From Paracoccus nototheniae (GTDB taxonomy: Bacteria; Pseudomonadota; Alphaproteobacteria; Rhodobacterales; Rhodobacteraceae): a stretch of 64,000 bases of DNA. A program made the position numbers and the translations under genes. How positions within the stretch are numbered: position 1 is the first letter of the stretch; the number at the start of each line of letters is the position of its first letter. Shown here in pieces: positions 1 through 8,968 of the stretch. The DNA lies in NCBI RefSeq assembly GCF_004335005.1, contig NZ_RQRT01000009.1:1-64000 (forward strand), read 5' to 3'. The notes beneath the pieces were generated by a model, which was not told the origin of the DNA, did no database searches, and worked only from the letters and a program-made list of their open reading frames with translations.

Positions 1-250
1 CGCCAAGGCCCCCCTGTCCAGCCCCCGCAACCCCGCCGAGGCCGCGCTGGAAGCCTTGCGCCGCAAGATCGAGGCCAGTTCGGATTACGTCGGCCTCAGC
101 TTTGCCGCCGAGGCCCGGGCCATGCATGACGGCGACCGCCCCGCCCGGGCGATCCATGGCGAGGCCCGCCCCGAAGAGGCCCGACGCCTGATCGAGGATG
201 GCGTGCCCATCGCCCCCCTGCCCTTTCTGCCCCGCAAACGGACGAACTGA
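1..250 (+). CDS. DUF1178 family protein (3' end only)
   Basis: The reading frame is open from the left edge of the window (first full codon at base 2) to a TGA stop at 248-250, giving the last 82 residues. The tail matches the conserved C-terminus of DUF1178 proteins: a Ser-Asp-Tyr-Val-Gly block, an E-A-R-A-M-H segment, G-E-A-R-P-E-E-A-R and a closing P-I-A-P-L-P-F. DUF1178 proteins are small, usually start with a zinc-ribbon-like cysteine region (outside the window here), and have no established function. It is followed by lysC after 134 bases with no clear terminator between them. Confidence 0.8.
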   Translation, partial: AKAPLSSPRNPAEAALEALRRKIEASSDYVGLSFAAEARAMHDGDRPARAIHGEARPEEARRLIEDGVPIAPLPFLPRKRTN

Positions 251-384
251 CGCCTCGTACCGTCCCGCGCACCGCCCCGTCGCATCGGTCGAGAGGTTCG
301 GTCCAAACCCCGCAGCCCCTTGCCCTTTCCGGCGCGCCCTCCTAAAAGCCCCGCCGACACGCACCCTTTGGCTGGAGGCCCTTG

Positions 385-1641
385 ATGCCGCTTCTGGTAA
401 TGAAATTCGGCGGGACTTCGGTCGCCGATCTGGACCGGATCAGGAACGCCGCCCGCAAGGTGCAGCGCGAGGTTGATCGCGGTTATGATGTCATCGTCAT
501 CGTCAGCGCCATGTCGGGCAAGACGAACGAGCTGGTGGGCTGGGTCGAACAGACCTCGCCCTTGTTCGATGCGCGCGAATACGATGCGATCGTCAGCTCG
601 GGCGAGAATGTGACCGCCGGACTGATGGCCCTGACCCTGCAGGAAATGGGCGTGCCCGCGCGCAGCTGGCAGGGCTGGCAGGTGCCGATCAACACCACCG
701 CCGCCCATTCCGCCGCCCGCTTCGTGGATATCCCGCGCCGCAATCTGGATCAGAAATTCGCCGAGGGCTTCAAGGTTGCGGTCGTCGCGGGCTTTCAGGG
801 CGTGGCACCGGACGGGCGCATCACCACGCTTGGACGCGGCGGGTCGGACACGACCGCCGTGGCCTTTGCCGCAGCCTTCGGGGCCGAGCGTTGCGATATC
901 TATACCGATGTGGACGGCGTCTATACGACCGATCCGCGCATCACCTCGCGCGCGCGCAAGCTGCCGCGCATCGCCTTCGAGGAAATGCTTGAACTGGCGT
1001 CTCTTGGTGCCAAGGTGCTGCAGACGCGGTCGGTGGAACTGGCGATGCGCTACAAGGTGCGGCTGCGGGTGCTGTCCTCGTTCGAGGAGACCGACGAAAA
1101 TTCCGGCACGCTGATCTGCGATGAGGATGAAATCATGGAATCGAAAGTCGTCAACGGCGTCGCCTCTTCGCGCGACGAGGCCAAGATCACGCTGGTCACG
1201 GTCGAGGATCGCCCCGGCATTTCCGCCGCGATCTTTGCGCCTCTGGCCGATGCGGGGGTGAATGTGGACATGATCGTCCAGAACATCTCGGAAAAGGATT
1301 ACGACGATCACCCGGGATCGGTGACCGACATGACCTTTTCGGTGCCGATCAATCAGGTCGAACGCGCCAAGCGCGCCATGGAAGAGGCGCGCCAGTCGGG
1401 CCATATCGCCTATGACGAGCTGGTCGTGGATACCGAGGTCGCCAAGGTCAGCGTCGTGGGCATCGGCATGCGCAGCCATACGGGCGTCGCCGCGCGCATG
1501 TTCAAGGCGTTGGCCGATGAAAACGTCAACATCAAGGTCATCGCGACCAGCGAGATCAAGATTTCGGTCCTGATCGACCGGAAATACATGGAACTGGCCG
1601 TGCAGGCGCTGCATGATGCCTTTGAACTGGACAAGGCATAA
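385..1641 (+). CDS. lysC: Aspartate kinase
   Basis: Aspartokinase phosphorylates L-aspartate, the first step toward lysine, threonine, methionine and diaminopimelate. The 418-residue product opens with the nucleotide-binding motif K-F-G-G-T-S, has the kinase core to about residue 250 (G-R-G-G-S-D-T-T near 150), then two ACT domains that normally carry lysine/threonine feedback binding. Length matches the single-function family. I chose the ATG at 385 rather than the in-frame TTG at 382, because GGAGG at 374-378 is correctly spaced for the ATG. ptsP follows after 59 bases on the same strand, a neighbourhood common in Rhodobacteraceae. Confidence 0.95.
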   Translation: MPLLVMKFGGTSVADLDRIRNAARKVQREVDRGYDVIVIVSAMSGKTNELVGWVEQTSPLFDAREYDAIVSSGENVTAGLMALTLQEMGVPARSWQGWQVPINTTAAHSAARFVDIPRRNLDQKFAEGFKVAVVAGFQGVAPDGRITTLGRGGSDTTAVAFAAAFGAERCDIYTDVDGVYTTDPRITSRARKLPRIAFEEMLELASLGAKVLQTRSVELAMRYKVRLRVLSSFEETDENSGTLICDEDEIMESKVVNGVASSRDEAKITLVTVEDRPGISAAIFAPLADAGVNVDMIVQNISEKDYDDHPGSVTDMTFSVPINQVERAKRAMEEARQSGHIAYDELVVDTEVAKVSVVGIGMRSHTGVAARMFKALADENVNIKVIATSEIKISVLIDRKYMELAVQALHDAFELDKA

Positions 1642-1700
1642 GCCTTGCACGTTCGGCCCCGGACCGGGGCCCATAGGCAGGCGGAAGGCGGGCCCAGGCA

Positions 1701-3947
1701 ATGCAGGATCGCACAGAAAGCGACTCGCGCAAGCTGCTGCGGCGGCTGAAAGACATTCTGGCGGCCGCAGGCGGCGGTCAGGATCGTCTGGACGAGATCA
1801 CCCATCACATTGCCGATTCGATGGGAACCGAGGTCTGTTCGATCTATCTGTTCCGCGATGCCGACACGCTGGAGCTGAGCGCGACCGAAGGCCTGCGCCC
1901 GGAAGCCGTGCATCAGACCCGCCTGCGCCTTGGCGAGGGTCTGGTGGGCCGCGTCGCGCGGACGGGCCGCCATGTGAACACCGCCGATGCGCCGTCCCAG
2001 CCCGGTTTCCGCTTCATGCCCGAAACCGGGGAAGAGGTGTTCCCCGCCTTTCTGGGCGTGCCGATCCAGCGCGTCGGCGAACGCCTTGGCGTGCTGGTCG
2101 TGCAATGCGCCACCGCCCGCCAGTTCAGCGATGACGAGGTTTACGGCCTTGAGGTCGTCGCCATGGTGCTGGCCGAAATGACCGAACTGGGCGCCTTTCA
2201 GGGCAGCCATTCCGACAGCCTGCCGCAGGCCCACCGCTTTCCCCTGATGCTGCGCGGCGCCACCGGGCAGGAAGGCGCGGCCGAGGGGCATGTCTGGCTG
2301 CACGAACCCCGCGTGGTCGTCGCCAATCCGGTGGGCGACGATCCCGATAAGGAACATGCCCGCCTGCACGAAGGCGTGGAAACGCTGCGCCTGACCGTCG
2401 ACAAGATGGTCGCCGCCGCCGATATGGGCGGCGAGGGCGAACATGCCGCCGTGCTGGAAACCTATCGGATGTTCGCCCATTCGCGCAGCTGGCTGAAGCG
2501 GATGGAAGAGGACATCCGCCTTGGCCTGTCCGCCGAGGCCGCCGTCGAAAAGGAACAATCCGCCGCCCGCGCCCGGCTGGAAATGGCCGCCGATCCCTAT
2601 CTGCGCGACCGGCTGCACGATCTGGACGATCTGTCGAACCGCCTGCTGCGCATCCTGACCGGGCAAGGCAGCGATACCGGGGCCGAAATGCCGGTCGATC
2701 CGATCCTTGTGGCGCGCAATATCGGCCCGGCGGAACTGTTGGAATATGGCCGCCGGTTGCGCGGCGTGGTGCTGGAGGAAGGGTCGGTCGGCAGTCATGC
2801 CGCGATCGTCGCGCGGGCGCTGGCCATTCCGCTGGTCATCCATGCGGGTCGCATCACCTCCGAGGCGCTGAACGGCGATGCGATTCTGGTCGATGGCGAT
2901 CAGGGCGTGGTGCATCTGCGCCCCGAGGAATCGGTCGCCAAGGCGTTTCAGGACAAGATCGCCATGCAGGCCGAGGCGCAGGACCGCTATGCCAGCCTGC
3001 GCACCCTGCCCGCCACCGGCACCTGCGGCACGACGGTCCAGCTGTACATGAATGCCGGGCTGATGGCCGACCTGCCCTCGCTGGAGGGGTCGGGGGCCGA
3101 AGGGGTGGGCCTCTTCCGCACCGAATTGCAGTTCCTGATCCGCAGCCATGTGCCGCGCCGCGCCGAACTGGCGGGCCTGTATGCCCGGGTGATGGACAAT
3201 GCGCAGGGCAAGCCGGTGATCTTCCGCACGCTGGATATCGGGTCCGACAAGGTGCTGCCCTATATGAAGCCGCAGGACGAACCCAATCCGGCGATGGGCT
3301 GGCGGGCGATCCGGGTCGGTCTGGACAAGCGCGGCGTCTTGCGGATGCAGCTGCAGGCGCTGATCCGAGCATCCGTCGGGCGGCCGCTGCATGTGATGTT
3401 CCCCTTTGTCGCCGACATCACAGAATACGAGGCCGCGCACCGCATCCTGATGCAGGAACTGGCGCGCGAACAACGGCTTGGCCACGCGATGCCAAGCGAT
3501 ATCCGGGTCGGCGCCATGTTGGAAACGCCGTCCATGGCCTTTGCGCCCAAGCGGTTCTTCGAGATGTGCGATTTCATCTCGATCGGCGGCAATGACCTGA
3601 AACAGTTCTTTTTCGCCGCCGACCGGGAAAACGAACGGGTGCGGCGGCGCTATGACACGCTGTCAGTGTCCTTTCTGGCGCTCTTGCGCCAGATCATCGC
3701 GCGTTGCGACGAGGCGCGGGTGCCCTTGTCCTTTTGCGGCGAGGATGCCGGGCGCCCGATCGAGGCGCTGGTCTTTGCCGCCCTTGGCATCCGGCGGCTG
3801 TCGATGCGCCCGGCCTCGATCGGGCCGGTCAAGCATCTGATCCGCCGCGTTGACATCGCCGGATTACGCAACGTCATCGATCAGGCCGAGGCCGAGGGGC
3901 TGACGACGGTCCGCGCCCCGGTTACCGCATGGCTGGCCCGCCAGTAA
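1701..3947 (+). CDS. ptsP: Phosphoenolpyruvate-protein phosphotransferase, nitrogen PTS enzyme I (EI-Ntr)
   Basis: The 748-residue protein has a GAF domain at about residues 20-160, then the enzyme I architecture: a phosphohistidine swivel domain with His366 in G-S-V-G-S-H-A-A-I, and a PEP-binding TIM barrel with L-F-R-T-E and the C-terminal F-C-G-E-D-A-G motif holding the catalytic cysteine. It should autophosphorylate from PEP and pass phosphate to NPr and EIIA-Ntr, a regulatory chain that senses nitrogen status through the GAF domain rather than driving sugar transport. No NPr or EIIA gene lies in the window. A short run separates it from the opgG promoter; no convincing terminator was seen. 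Confidence 0.95.
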   Translation: MQDRTESDSRKLLRRLKDILAAAGGGQDRLDEITHHIADSMGTEVCSIYLFRDADTLELSATEGLRPEAVHQTRLRLGEGLVGRVARTGRHVNTADAPSQPGFRFMPETGEEVFPAFLGVPIQRVGERLGVLVVQCATARQFSDDEVYGLEVVAMVLAEMTELGAFQGSHSDSLPQAHRFPLMLRGATGQEGAAEGHVWLHEPRVVVANPVGDDPDKEHARLHEGVETLRLTVDKMVAAADMGGEGEHAAVLETYRMFAHSRSWLKRMEEDIRLGLSAEAAVEKEQSAARARLEMAADPYLRDRLHDLDDLSNRLLRILTGQGSDTGAEMPVDPILVARNIGPAELLEYGRRLRGVVLEEGSVGSHAAIVARALAIPLVIHAGRITSEALNGDAILVDGDQGVVHLRPEESVAKAFQDKIAMQAEAQDRYASLRTLPATGTCGTTVQLYMNAGLMADLPSLEGSGAEGVGLFRTELQFLIRSHVPRRAELAGLYARVMDNAQGKPVIFRTLDIGSDKVLPYMKPQDEPNPAMGWRAIRVGLDKRGVLRMQLQALIRASVGRPLHVMFPFVADITEYEAAHRILMQELAREQRLGHAMPSDIRVGAMLETPSMAFAPKRFFEMCDFISIGGNDLKQFFFAADRENERVRRRYDTLSVSFLALLRQIIARCDEARVPLSFCGEDAGRPIEALVFAALGIRRLSMRPASIGPVKHLIRRVDIAGLRNVIDQAEAEGLTTVRAPVTAWLARQ

Positions 3948-4050
3948 GCAAGGGACCGCCAGCAAACAAGGCATTGACGGCAAGGAATCGACCGGCCGTT
4001 TCACTCTTGCTTGCAAGGGCGTTCCCGGTCGATAAGCTGACGACTTGGTG

Positions 4051-4086
4051 AGCAAGCTTGCTGCGCTGCGGCAAGATGCCTATACT
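4051..4086 (+). promoter_or_regulatory. opgGHC promoter with palindrome over the -35 region
   Basis: A sigma70-type promoter is visible: TTGCTG at 4058-4063, a 17-base spacer, and TATACT at 4081-4086, about 30 bases before the opgG start. The 12-base perfect palindrome AGCAAGCTTGCT (4051-4062) overlaps the -35 box. A repressor site is a reasonable inference but nothing identifies the protein. Confidence 0.6.
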
Positions 4087-4115
4087 TCAACGGTTCCATC
4101 GAGACATTCCCACAC

Positions 4116-5675
4116 ATGAAGCGCCGTCAATTCCTTAATGCCGCCACAGCCCTTGCCGCAGGCGGTTCGCTGATGGCGGTCCCCGCTCAGGCGCAGGCCC
4201 CTGCCGACGATCAGCCGGCGGGCTTTGGCCCGCCCGCGCCGGCGCCGTTCGATTTCGAACAGGTCGCCGCGCTGGCCGAGGAGCGGTCCTTGCGGGTCTA
4301 TGTCCAGCCGATCTCGGAACTGGTCGGCACCTTTGCCGATCTGGATTACGACGATTATCGCGGCATCCGCTTTCGCCGCGATCTGGACCCGCTGGCCGGT
4401 CATACCGCCTTTGGCGTGGACCTGCTGTCGCCCGGTTCGATCTTTTACGAACCGGTCCAGATCAATCTGGTCCGCGACGGCGTCACCCGCCCCATCCCCT
4501 TCGACCCCGAGATGCTGGAGTTCGATCCCGCGCAATTCCCCGATGGCCCCGATCTGAACACGATCGGCAATATGGGCTGGTCGGGCTTTCGCATGCGTAC
4601 GGTTCTGAACCGTCCCGGCATCATGGACGAGTTCGCCGTCTTTCAGGGCGCCAGCTATTTCCGCGCCGTGGCGCGTGGCACGCTGTATGGCCTGTCCGCC
4701 CGCGGTCTGGCGATCAAGACCGGCAGCCCGGATGGCGAGGAATTTCCGCTGTTCACCGATTTCTGGATCGTGGAACCCGAACCGGGCCAGCACACCGTCC
4801 GCATCTATGCGATCCTCGACAGCCGGTCGGTTGCCGCGGCGTTCCAGTTCGATATCTCGCCCGGTGCGGTGACGATGGTGCGCACGCGCGTGGCGCTGTT
4901 CCCGCGCACCGATCTGCGCGAAACCGGAATCGCGCCGCTGACCTCGATGTTCTGGTTCAGCCCGGCCTCGCGCCGCGAGGTCGACGATTACCGGCCGGCC
5001 TGCCATGACAGTGACGGGTTGCAGATGCAGACCGGCGCGGGCCAGTCGCTGTGGCGCGGGCTGATGGCACCGCGCAAGATCCAGCTGTCCAGCTTTGTGG
5101 ACACCAACCCGCAGGGCTTTGGTCTGGTCCAGCGCCCCCGCGATTTCGAGACCTATCAGGATGCCGAGGCGATGTATCATCTGCGCCCCTCGGCCTGGAT
5201 CCAACCCGACGGGGACTGGGGCGAGGGCGAGGTGCGGCTGATCGAGATCCCGGTCGAGAACGAGTTCAATGACAATATCGTCAGCTATTGGCTGCCCAAA
5301 GAGCCGCTGATCCGGGGCGAACGCCGCGAATTCCGCTATCGGATGAGTTTCGCGGCCCTGCCGCCAAGCGAGTTGCCCCTTGCCAAGGTGCGGCAGGTCC
5401 GGTCGGGCCGGTCGATCAATGTCGAAACGACGCGCAGCTATGTCATCGATTTCGATCTGGGCATGTTCCGCGAAACCCTGCCGAATTATCAGGTCAGCGC
5501 CTCGGACGGGCGGATCGTGCATGCCTATATCAAGGCGTTGCCCGAACAGAACGCCCTGCGGCTGGCCTTTGAATTCGAGCCGGGCCGCATCGAGCTGGCC
5601 GAATTGCAGGCCGTGCTGACCGATCCCGACGGGCTTGCGCTGAGCGAGACCTGGCTGACGCGCTGGACCGCATGA
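4116..5675 (+). CDS. opgG: Periplasmic glucan biosynthesis protein, OpgG/OpgD family
   Basis: Member of the MdoG/OpgG family, needed to make osmoregulated periplasmic glucans by shaping the glucan backbone in the periplasm. The 519-residue protein begins M-K-R-R-Q-F-L, a twin-arginine-like export signal, and has a cleavage region near A-Q-A-Q-A around residue 28. The Tat-like signal is more typical of the OpgD paralogue, so opgD is an alternative name. The body has the family's large N-terminal beta-sandwich and smaller C-terminal Ig-like domain. Its stop overlaps the opgH start by four bases (ATGA), so it is the first gene of an opgGHC operon driven from the promoter just upstream. Confidence 0.9.
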   Translation: MKRRQFLNAATALAAGGSLMAVPAQAQAPADDQPAGFGPPAPAPFDFEQVAALAEERSLRVYVQPISELVGTFADLDYDDYRGIRFRRDLDPLAGHTAFGVDLLSPGSIFYEPVQINLVRDGVTRPIPFDPEMLEFDPAQFPDGPDLNTIGNMGWSGFRMRTVLNRPGIMDEFAVFQGASYFRAVARGTLYGLSARGLAIKTGSPDGEEFPLFTDFWIVEPEPGQHTVRIYAILDSRSVAAAFQFDISPGAVTMVRTRVALFPRTDLRETGIAPLTSMFWFSPASRREVDDYRPACHDSDGLQMQTGAGQSLWRGLMAPRKIQLSSFVDTNPQGFGLVQRPRDFETYQDAEAMYHLRPSAWIQPDGDWGEGEVRLIEIPVENEFNDNIVSYWLPKEPLIRGERREFRYRMSFAALPPSELPLAKVRQVRSGRSINVETTRSYVIDFDLGMFRETLPNYQVSASDGRIVHAYIKALPEQNALRLAFEFEPGRIELAELQAVLTDPDGLALSETWLTRWTA

Positions 5676-7822
5676 CCCTGGCCCCCGACATGCCGCAGGC
5701 AAGCGGCCCCGACGCGGTGACGGATCGGGCGGCAGATCGGGCGGCGGGCCGGGGCGTGACCCCGGCCATCGTGCCGCCGCTGGCGCCGCTGGCGATGCCG
5801 GTGCAGGATTTCGCGGCGGCACCGCACGGCGGGCCGGGTCGGCAGACCAACGGCCTCAGGGTCTGGCTGGCACGGCTGATCGCCTTTGGCGGCATGGCGG
5901 CGCTGGCCGTCATCGGCTTTACTCAGATGCTGGCGGCCTTTGGCGCCAATCCGACGCCGATGCAGATCGCCCTGCTGGTGCTGTTCGTGCCGACATTCGC
6001 ATGGGTCGGGTTTTCCTTCTGCGGCTCTCTGGCGGGGTTTCTGGCCCCGGCCCTGACCACCCCCGACGGTCCAAACGAGGCGCGGCTGGTGGTCGTCATG
6101 CCAATCTATCACGAGGATGTGGCAGTCAGCACCGGCTTGCTGGTGGCCCTTGCGCGCGAGATGGACGCCCTTGGCATGACCGGGGCCGAGATCTTCGTGC
6201 TGTCCGACACCCGCAATCCCGATATCGCGGTGAACGAGACGCTGGTGATCGATGCCGCCCGCGCCCTGTCGCCCTTGCCGATCTGGTATCGCCGCCGCCT
6301 GACCAACGAGGATCGCAAATCCGGCAATCTGGCGCAATTCGTGCGCAACTGGGGCGGACGCTATGACCAGATGGTCGTGCTGGACGCCGACAGCGTGATG
6401 TCGGGCGCCACGATCAAGGCGCTGTCGGCGCGCATGAATGCCGATCCGCGCATGGGCCTGATCCAGACCATGCCGATGCTGGTCGGAGGCGAGACGATCT
6501 TTGCCCGGCTGACCCAGTTCGCGGGCCGGGTCTATGGCCCGATGATCGCGCGCGGCGTGGCCGCATGGTCGGGCAATACCGGCAATTACTGGGGTCACAA
6601 CGCCATCATCCGGGTCGAGGCTTTTGCCCGCGCCTGCGGTCTGCCCACCCTGCCCGGCCAGCCGCCCTTCGGCGGTACCATCCTCAGCCACGATTTCGTC
6701 GAGGCGGCGGCGATGTGCCGTGCCGGATGGACCGTGCGGCTGGATCACGACCTGCGCGGCAGCTATGAGGGTTGCCCGCCGACGCTGCTGGACATGGCCG
6801 CGCGGGAACGCCGGTGGGCGCAGGGCAACCTGCAGCATTCCCGCCTGCTGCGCATCCGCGGCTTGCGCGGTCTCAGCCGGGCGCATTTCATCATCGGCAT
6901 CATGGGCTTTCTGATGAGCCCCCTGTGGCTGGCGCTGATCCTTGTGGGTCTGGTCCTGTCGGCCACGGTGCTGTTGTCCACGCCGGAATATTTCCCGAAC
7001 GCTTATCAGCTGTTTCCCGAATGGCCGGTCTTTGACAGCCGCCGGATGCTGTGGCTGTTCGCGGGCGCGATGACGCTGCTGCTGCTGCCCAAGTTCATCG
7101 CCACCTTCCGCGCCTGGATGCGGCCTCTGGCGCGCAATTCCGGTGGCCGGGTGCGCATCTTTACCAGCGCGATCTTTGAAACCATCCTGTCGGCCCTGAT
7201 CGCGCCCGTGCAGATGCTGGTTCAGACCCGCCAGATCTTCGAGATCCTGTCGGGCCGCGACAGTGGCTGGGACGCGCAGACCCGCGCCGGATCGATGCCC
7301 TCATGGGGGGTCGTGGCGCGCCATCACTGGGCGCATGTGGTGCTGGGCGCGCTGACGCTTTTGGTGCTGGCGACGTTTTCGCCCGAACAGCTGATCTGGC
7401 TGTCGCCGATTTTGGCCGGGCTGATCCTGTCGCCGCTGACCTCGCGCCTGTCGGCCAGCCCGGTCTTTGGCCGGTGGGCGCGGCTGCGCGGGCTGCTGGT
7501 CACCCCCGAGGAACGCGATCCCCCCGCCATCCTGACCGAGGCCGCCGCGATTTCGCGCAGCCTGCCCCGCCCGGTGCCGGGCCGGAACGGGTTGATGCGG
7601 CTTGGGGATGATCCCGACCTGCTGGCCCGCCATGTCGCCATGCTGGCGCCGCTGCCCGATGATCTGCCGCGCCCGTTGCGGCTGGCCCGCGTCACCGCAG
7701 GCGCCAAGATCGACCATGCCGCGACGCGCGCGCAGGCGCTGGACGATCTGGACGCGCCCGAGACCGACGCCATGCTGCTGGACCCGACGCTCCTGACCCG
7801 GTGGAGCCGCCTGCCCGCATGA
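5672..7822 (+). CDS. opgH: Glucan glucosyltransferase OpgH
   Basis: Inner-membrane glycosyltransferase family 2 enzyme that polymerises glucose from UDP-glucose into the osmoregulated periplasmic glucan backbone. The 716-residue protein has N-terminal membrane segments (about residues 65-120), a cytosolic GT2 domain with D-A-D-S, the G-N-T-G-N-Y-W-G-H-N-A block, H-D-F-V-E and the product-site R-R-W-A-Q-G-N-L, then several C-terminal membrane helices (about 410-590). All catalytic motifs are present. It overlaps opgG by four bases and opgC by four bases, which implies translational coupling. No acyl carrier protein gene is nearby. Confidence 0.95.
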   Translation: MTLAPDMPQASGPDAVTDRAADRAAGRGVTPAIVPPLAPLAMPVQDFAAAPHGGPGRQTNGLRVWLARLIAFGGMAALAVIGFTQMLAAFGANPTPMQIALLVLFVPTFAWVGFSFCGSLAGFLAPALTTPDGPNEARLVVVMPIYHEDVAVSTGLLVALAREMDALGMTGAEIFVLSDTRNPDIAVNETLVIDAARALSPLPIWYRRRLTNEDRKSGNLAQFVRNWGGRYDQMVVLDADSVMSGATIKALSARMNADPRMGLIQTMPMLVGGETIFARLTQFAGRVYGPMIARGVAAWSGNTGNYWGHNAIIRVEAFARACGLPTLPGQPPFGGTILSHDFVEAAAMCRAGWTVRLDHDLRGSYEGCPPTLLDMAARERRWAQGNLQHSRLLRIRGLRGLSRAHFIIGIMGFLMSPLWLALILVGLVLSATVLLSTPEYFPNAYQLFPEWPVFDSRRMLWLFAGAMTLLLLPKFIATFRAWMRPLARNSGGRVRIFTSAIFETILSALIAPVQMLVQTRQIFEILSGRDSGWDAQTRAGSMPSWGVVARHHWAHVVLGALTLLVLATFSPEQLIWLSPILAGLILSPLTSRLSASPVFGRWARLRGLLVTPEERDPPAILTEAAAISRSLPRPVPGRNGLMRLGDDPDLLARHVAMLAPLPDDLPRPLRLARVTAGAKIDHAATRAQALDDLDAPETDAMLLDPTLLTRWSRLPA

Positions 7823-8961
7823 ACCGTGTTATCGCGCTGGATATGCTGCGCGGCTATGCGCTGGTCAGCATCATGGTCAACCACATGCCGATCTCGGCGA
7901 TGCGGCATGTGACGCTGCCCAATTTCTCGATCTTCGATGCGTCCGAGATGTTCGTGCTGCTGTCGGGCTTTCTGGTCGGCATCGTCTGGCGCGGCCTCGA
8001 GGCGCGCGAGGGGCGCCGCATGGTGCAGCGCCGCTTTGCCCGCCGTGCCTTCGAGGTCTGGCGCGCGATGATTATCGGTGCCGTGCTGATGGCGCTGCTG
8101 TCGGCGGCGCTGCTGGCCGTGGACCGGCCCCATACGGCGATCTGGAACCAATATGCGATCTGGGTGCTGGAAAATCCGCTTGGGTTCATCGGCACGGTCG
8201 CGACATTCTGGGTGCAGCCCAACATCATCGATGTGCTGGCGGTCTATGTGATCCTGATCACCCTGTCGCTGATCGTCGTGCCCGCGATGCTGCGCTGGCC
8301 GTGGCTGGTGGCCCTCGGCTCGGTGGCCCTGTGGTGGCATGCGCCACAGCTGAACGCGATGGTGCCCAATCACCGGGTCGAAAACGGGTTCCTGTTCAAC
8401 CCGTTCGGCTGGCAGATGCTGTTCTATACCGGCGTGGCGATGGGATTGTTCCGCCAGCGGATCATGGAAACCCTGTGGCCGTGGCGCCATGTGGTGACCG
8501 TGCTGGCCTTGGGCATGTTCGCCTTTGGCAGCGCCATCGTCATCGGCGCCCGCATCGGCGAACCGGCGCTGGAGTTTCGCCGCGCGCTGATGCAGGTCTA
8601 TGGCACGATCGACAAATGGAGCCTGGACGGCACCCGCTATCTGGCCATCGTCGCCGCCGCATGGCTGGTGGCGGTGCCCTTGGCGCGAGTGATGGAAAAG
8701 CTGGCCGCCACCCGCCCCGGTGTCGCGCTGCAGCAGATCGGCAAGGGCGGGCTGTTTTCCTTTGTCGCCTGCGTGCTGCTGTCGGTGCTGGGCGATGCGT
8801 TTCAGATGACCCCCGCCGATCAGCCGATCTGGCAGCGGCTGATGGTCGATCTGTGGGCCTGTCTGACGCTATGGTGGCTGTCGGCCCTGTGGCTGGATTT
8901 TGGCGCCCCGTGGCAGCGCGCCCTGAAAGACCGCCGCGCCGCCAGAAAGCGCCCCGCCTGA
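7819..8961 (+). CDS. opgC: OpgC family glucan-modifying membrane acyltransferase
   Basis: The 380-residue polytopic membrane protein starts with the OpgC signature (R-V-I-A-L-D-M-L-R-G-Y-A) followed by about ten hydrophobic segments. OpgC proteins transfer substituents, succinyl groups in Rhodobacter, onto periplasmic glucans. I used the ATG at 7819, which overlaps the opgH stop (ATGA), rather than the upstream in-frame GTG at 7801 inside opgH. Last gene of the operon: its stop lies seven bases from the end of the convergent gene at 8969-10669, leaving no room for a separate terminator. Confidence 0.9.
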   Translation: MNRVIALDMLRGYALVSIMVNHMPISAMRHVTLPNFSIFDASEMFVLLSGFLVGIVWRGLEAREGRRMVQRRFARRAFEVWRAMIIGAVLMALLSAALLAVDRPHTAIWNQYAIWVLENPLGFIGTVATFWVQPNIIDVLAVYVILITLSLIVVPAMLRWPWLVALGSVALWWHAPQLNAMVPNHRVENGFLFNPFGWQMLFYTGVAMGLFRQRIMETLWPWRHVVTVLALGMFAFGSAIVIGARIGEPALEFRRALMQVYGTIDKWSLDGTRYLAIVAAAWLVAVPLARVMEKLAATRPGVALQQIGKGGLFSFVACVLLSVLGDAFQMTPADQPIWQRLMVDLWACLTLWWLSALWLDFGAPWQRALKDRRAARKRPA

Positions 8962-8968
8962 CGGGCCC

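Noticed and set aside
85..1701. Long minus-strand frame opposite lysC (538 residues)
   Set aside because: A shadow of lysC in GC-rich DNA: His/Asp/Gly/Arg-rich, with no family similarity, while lysC is complete on the other strand.
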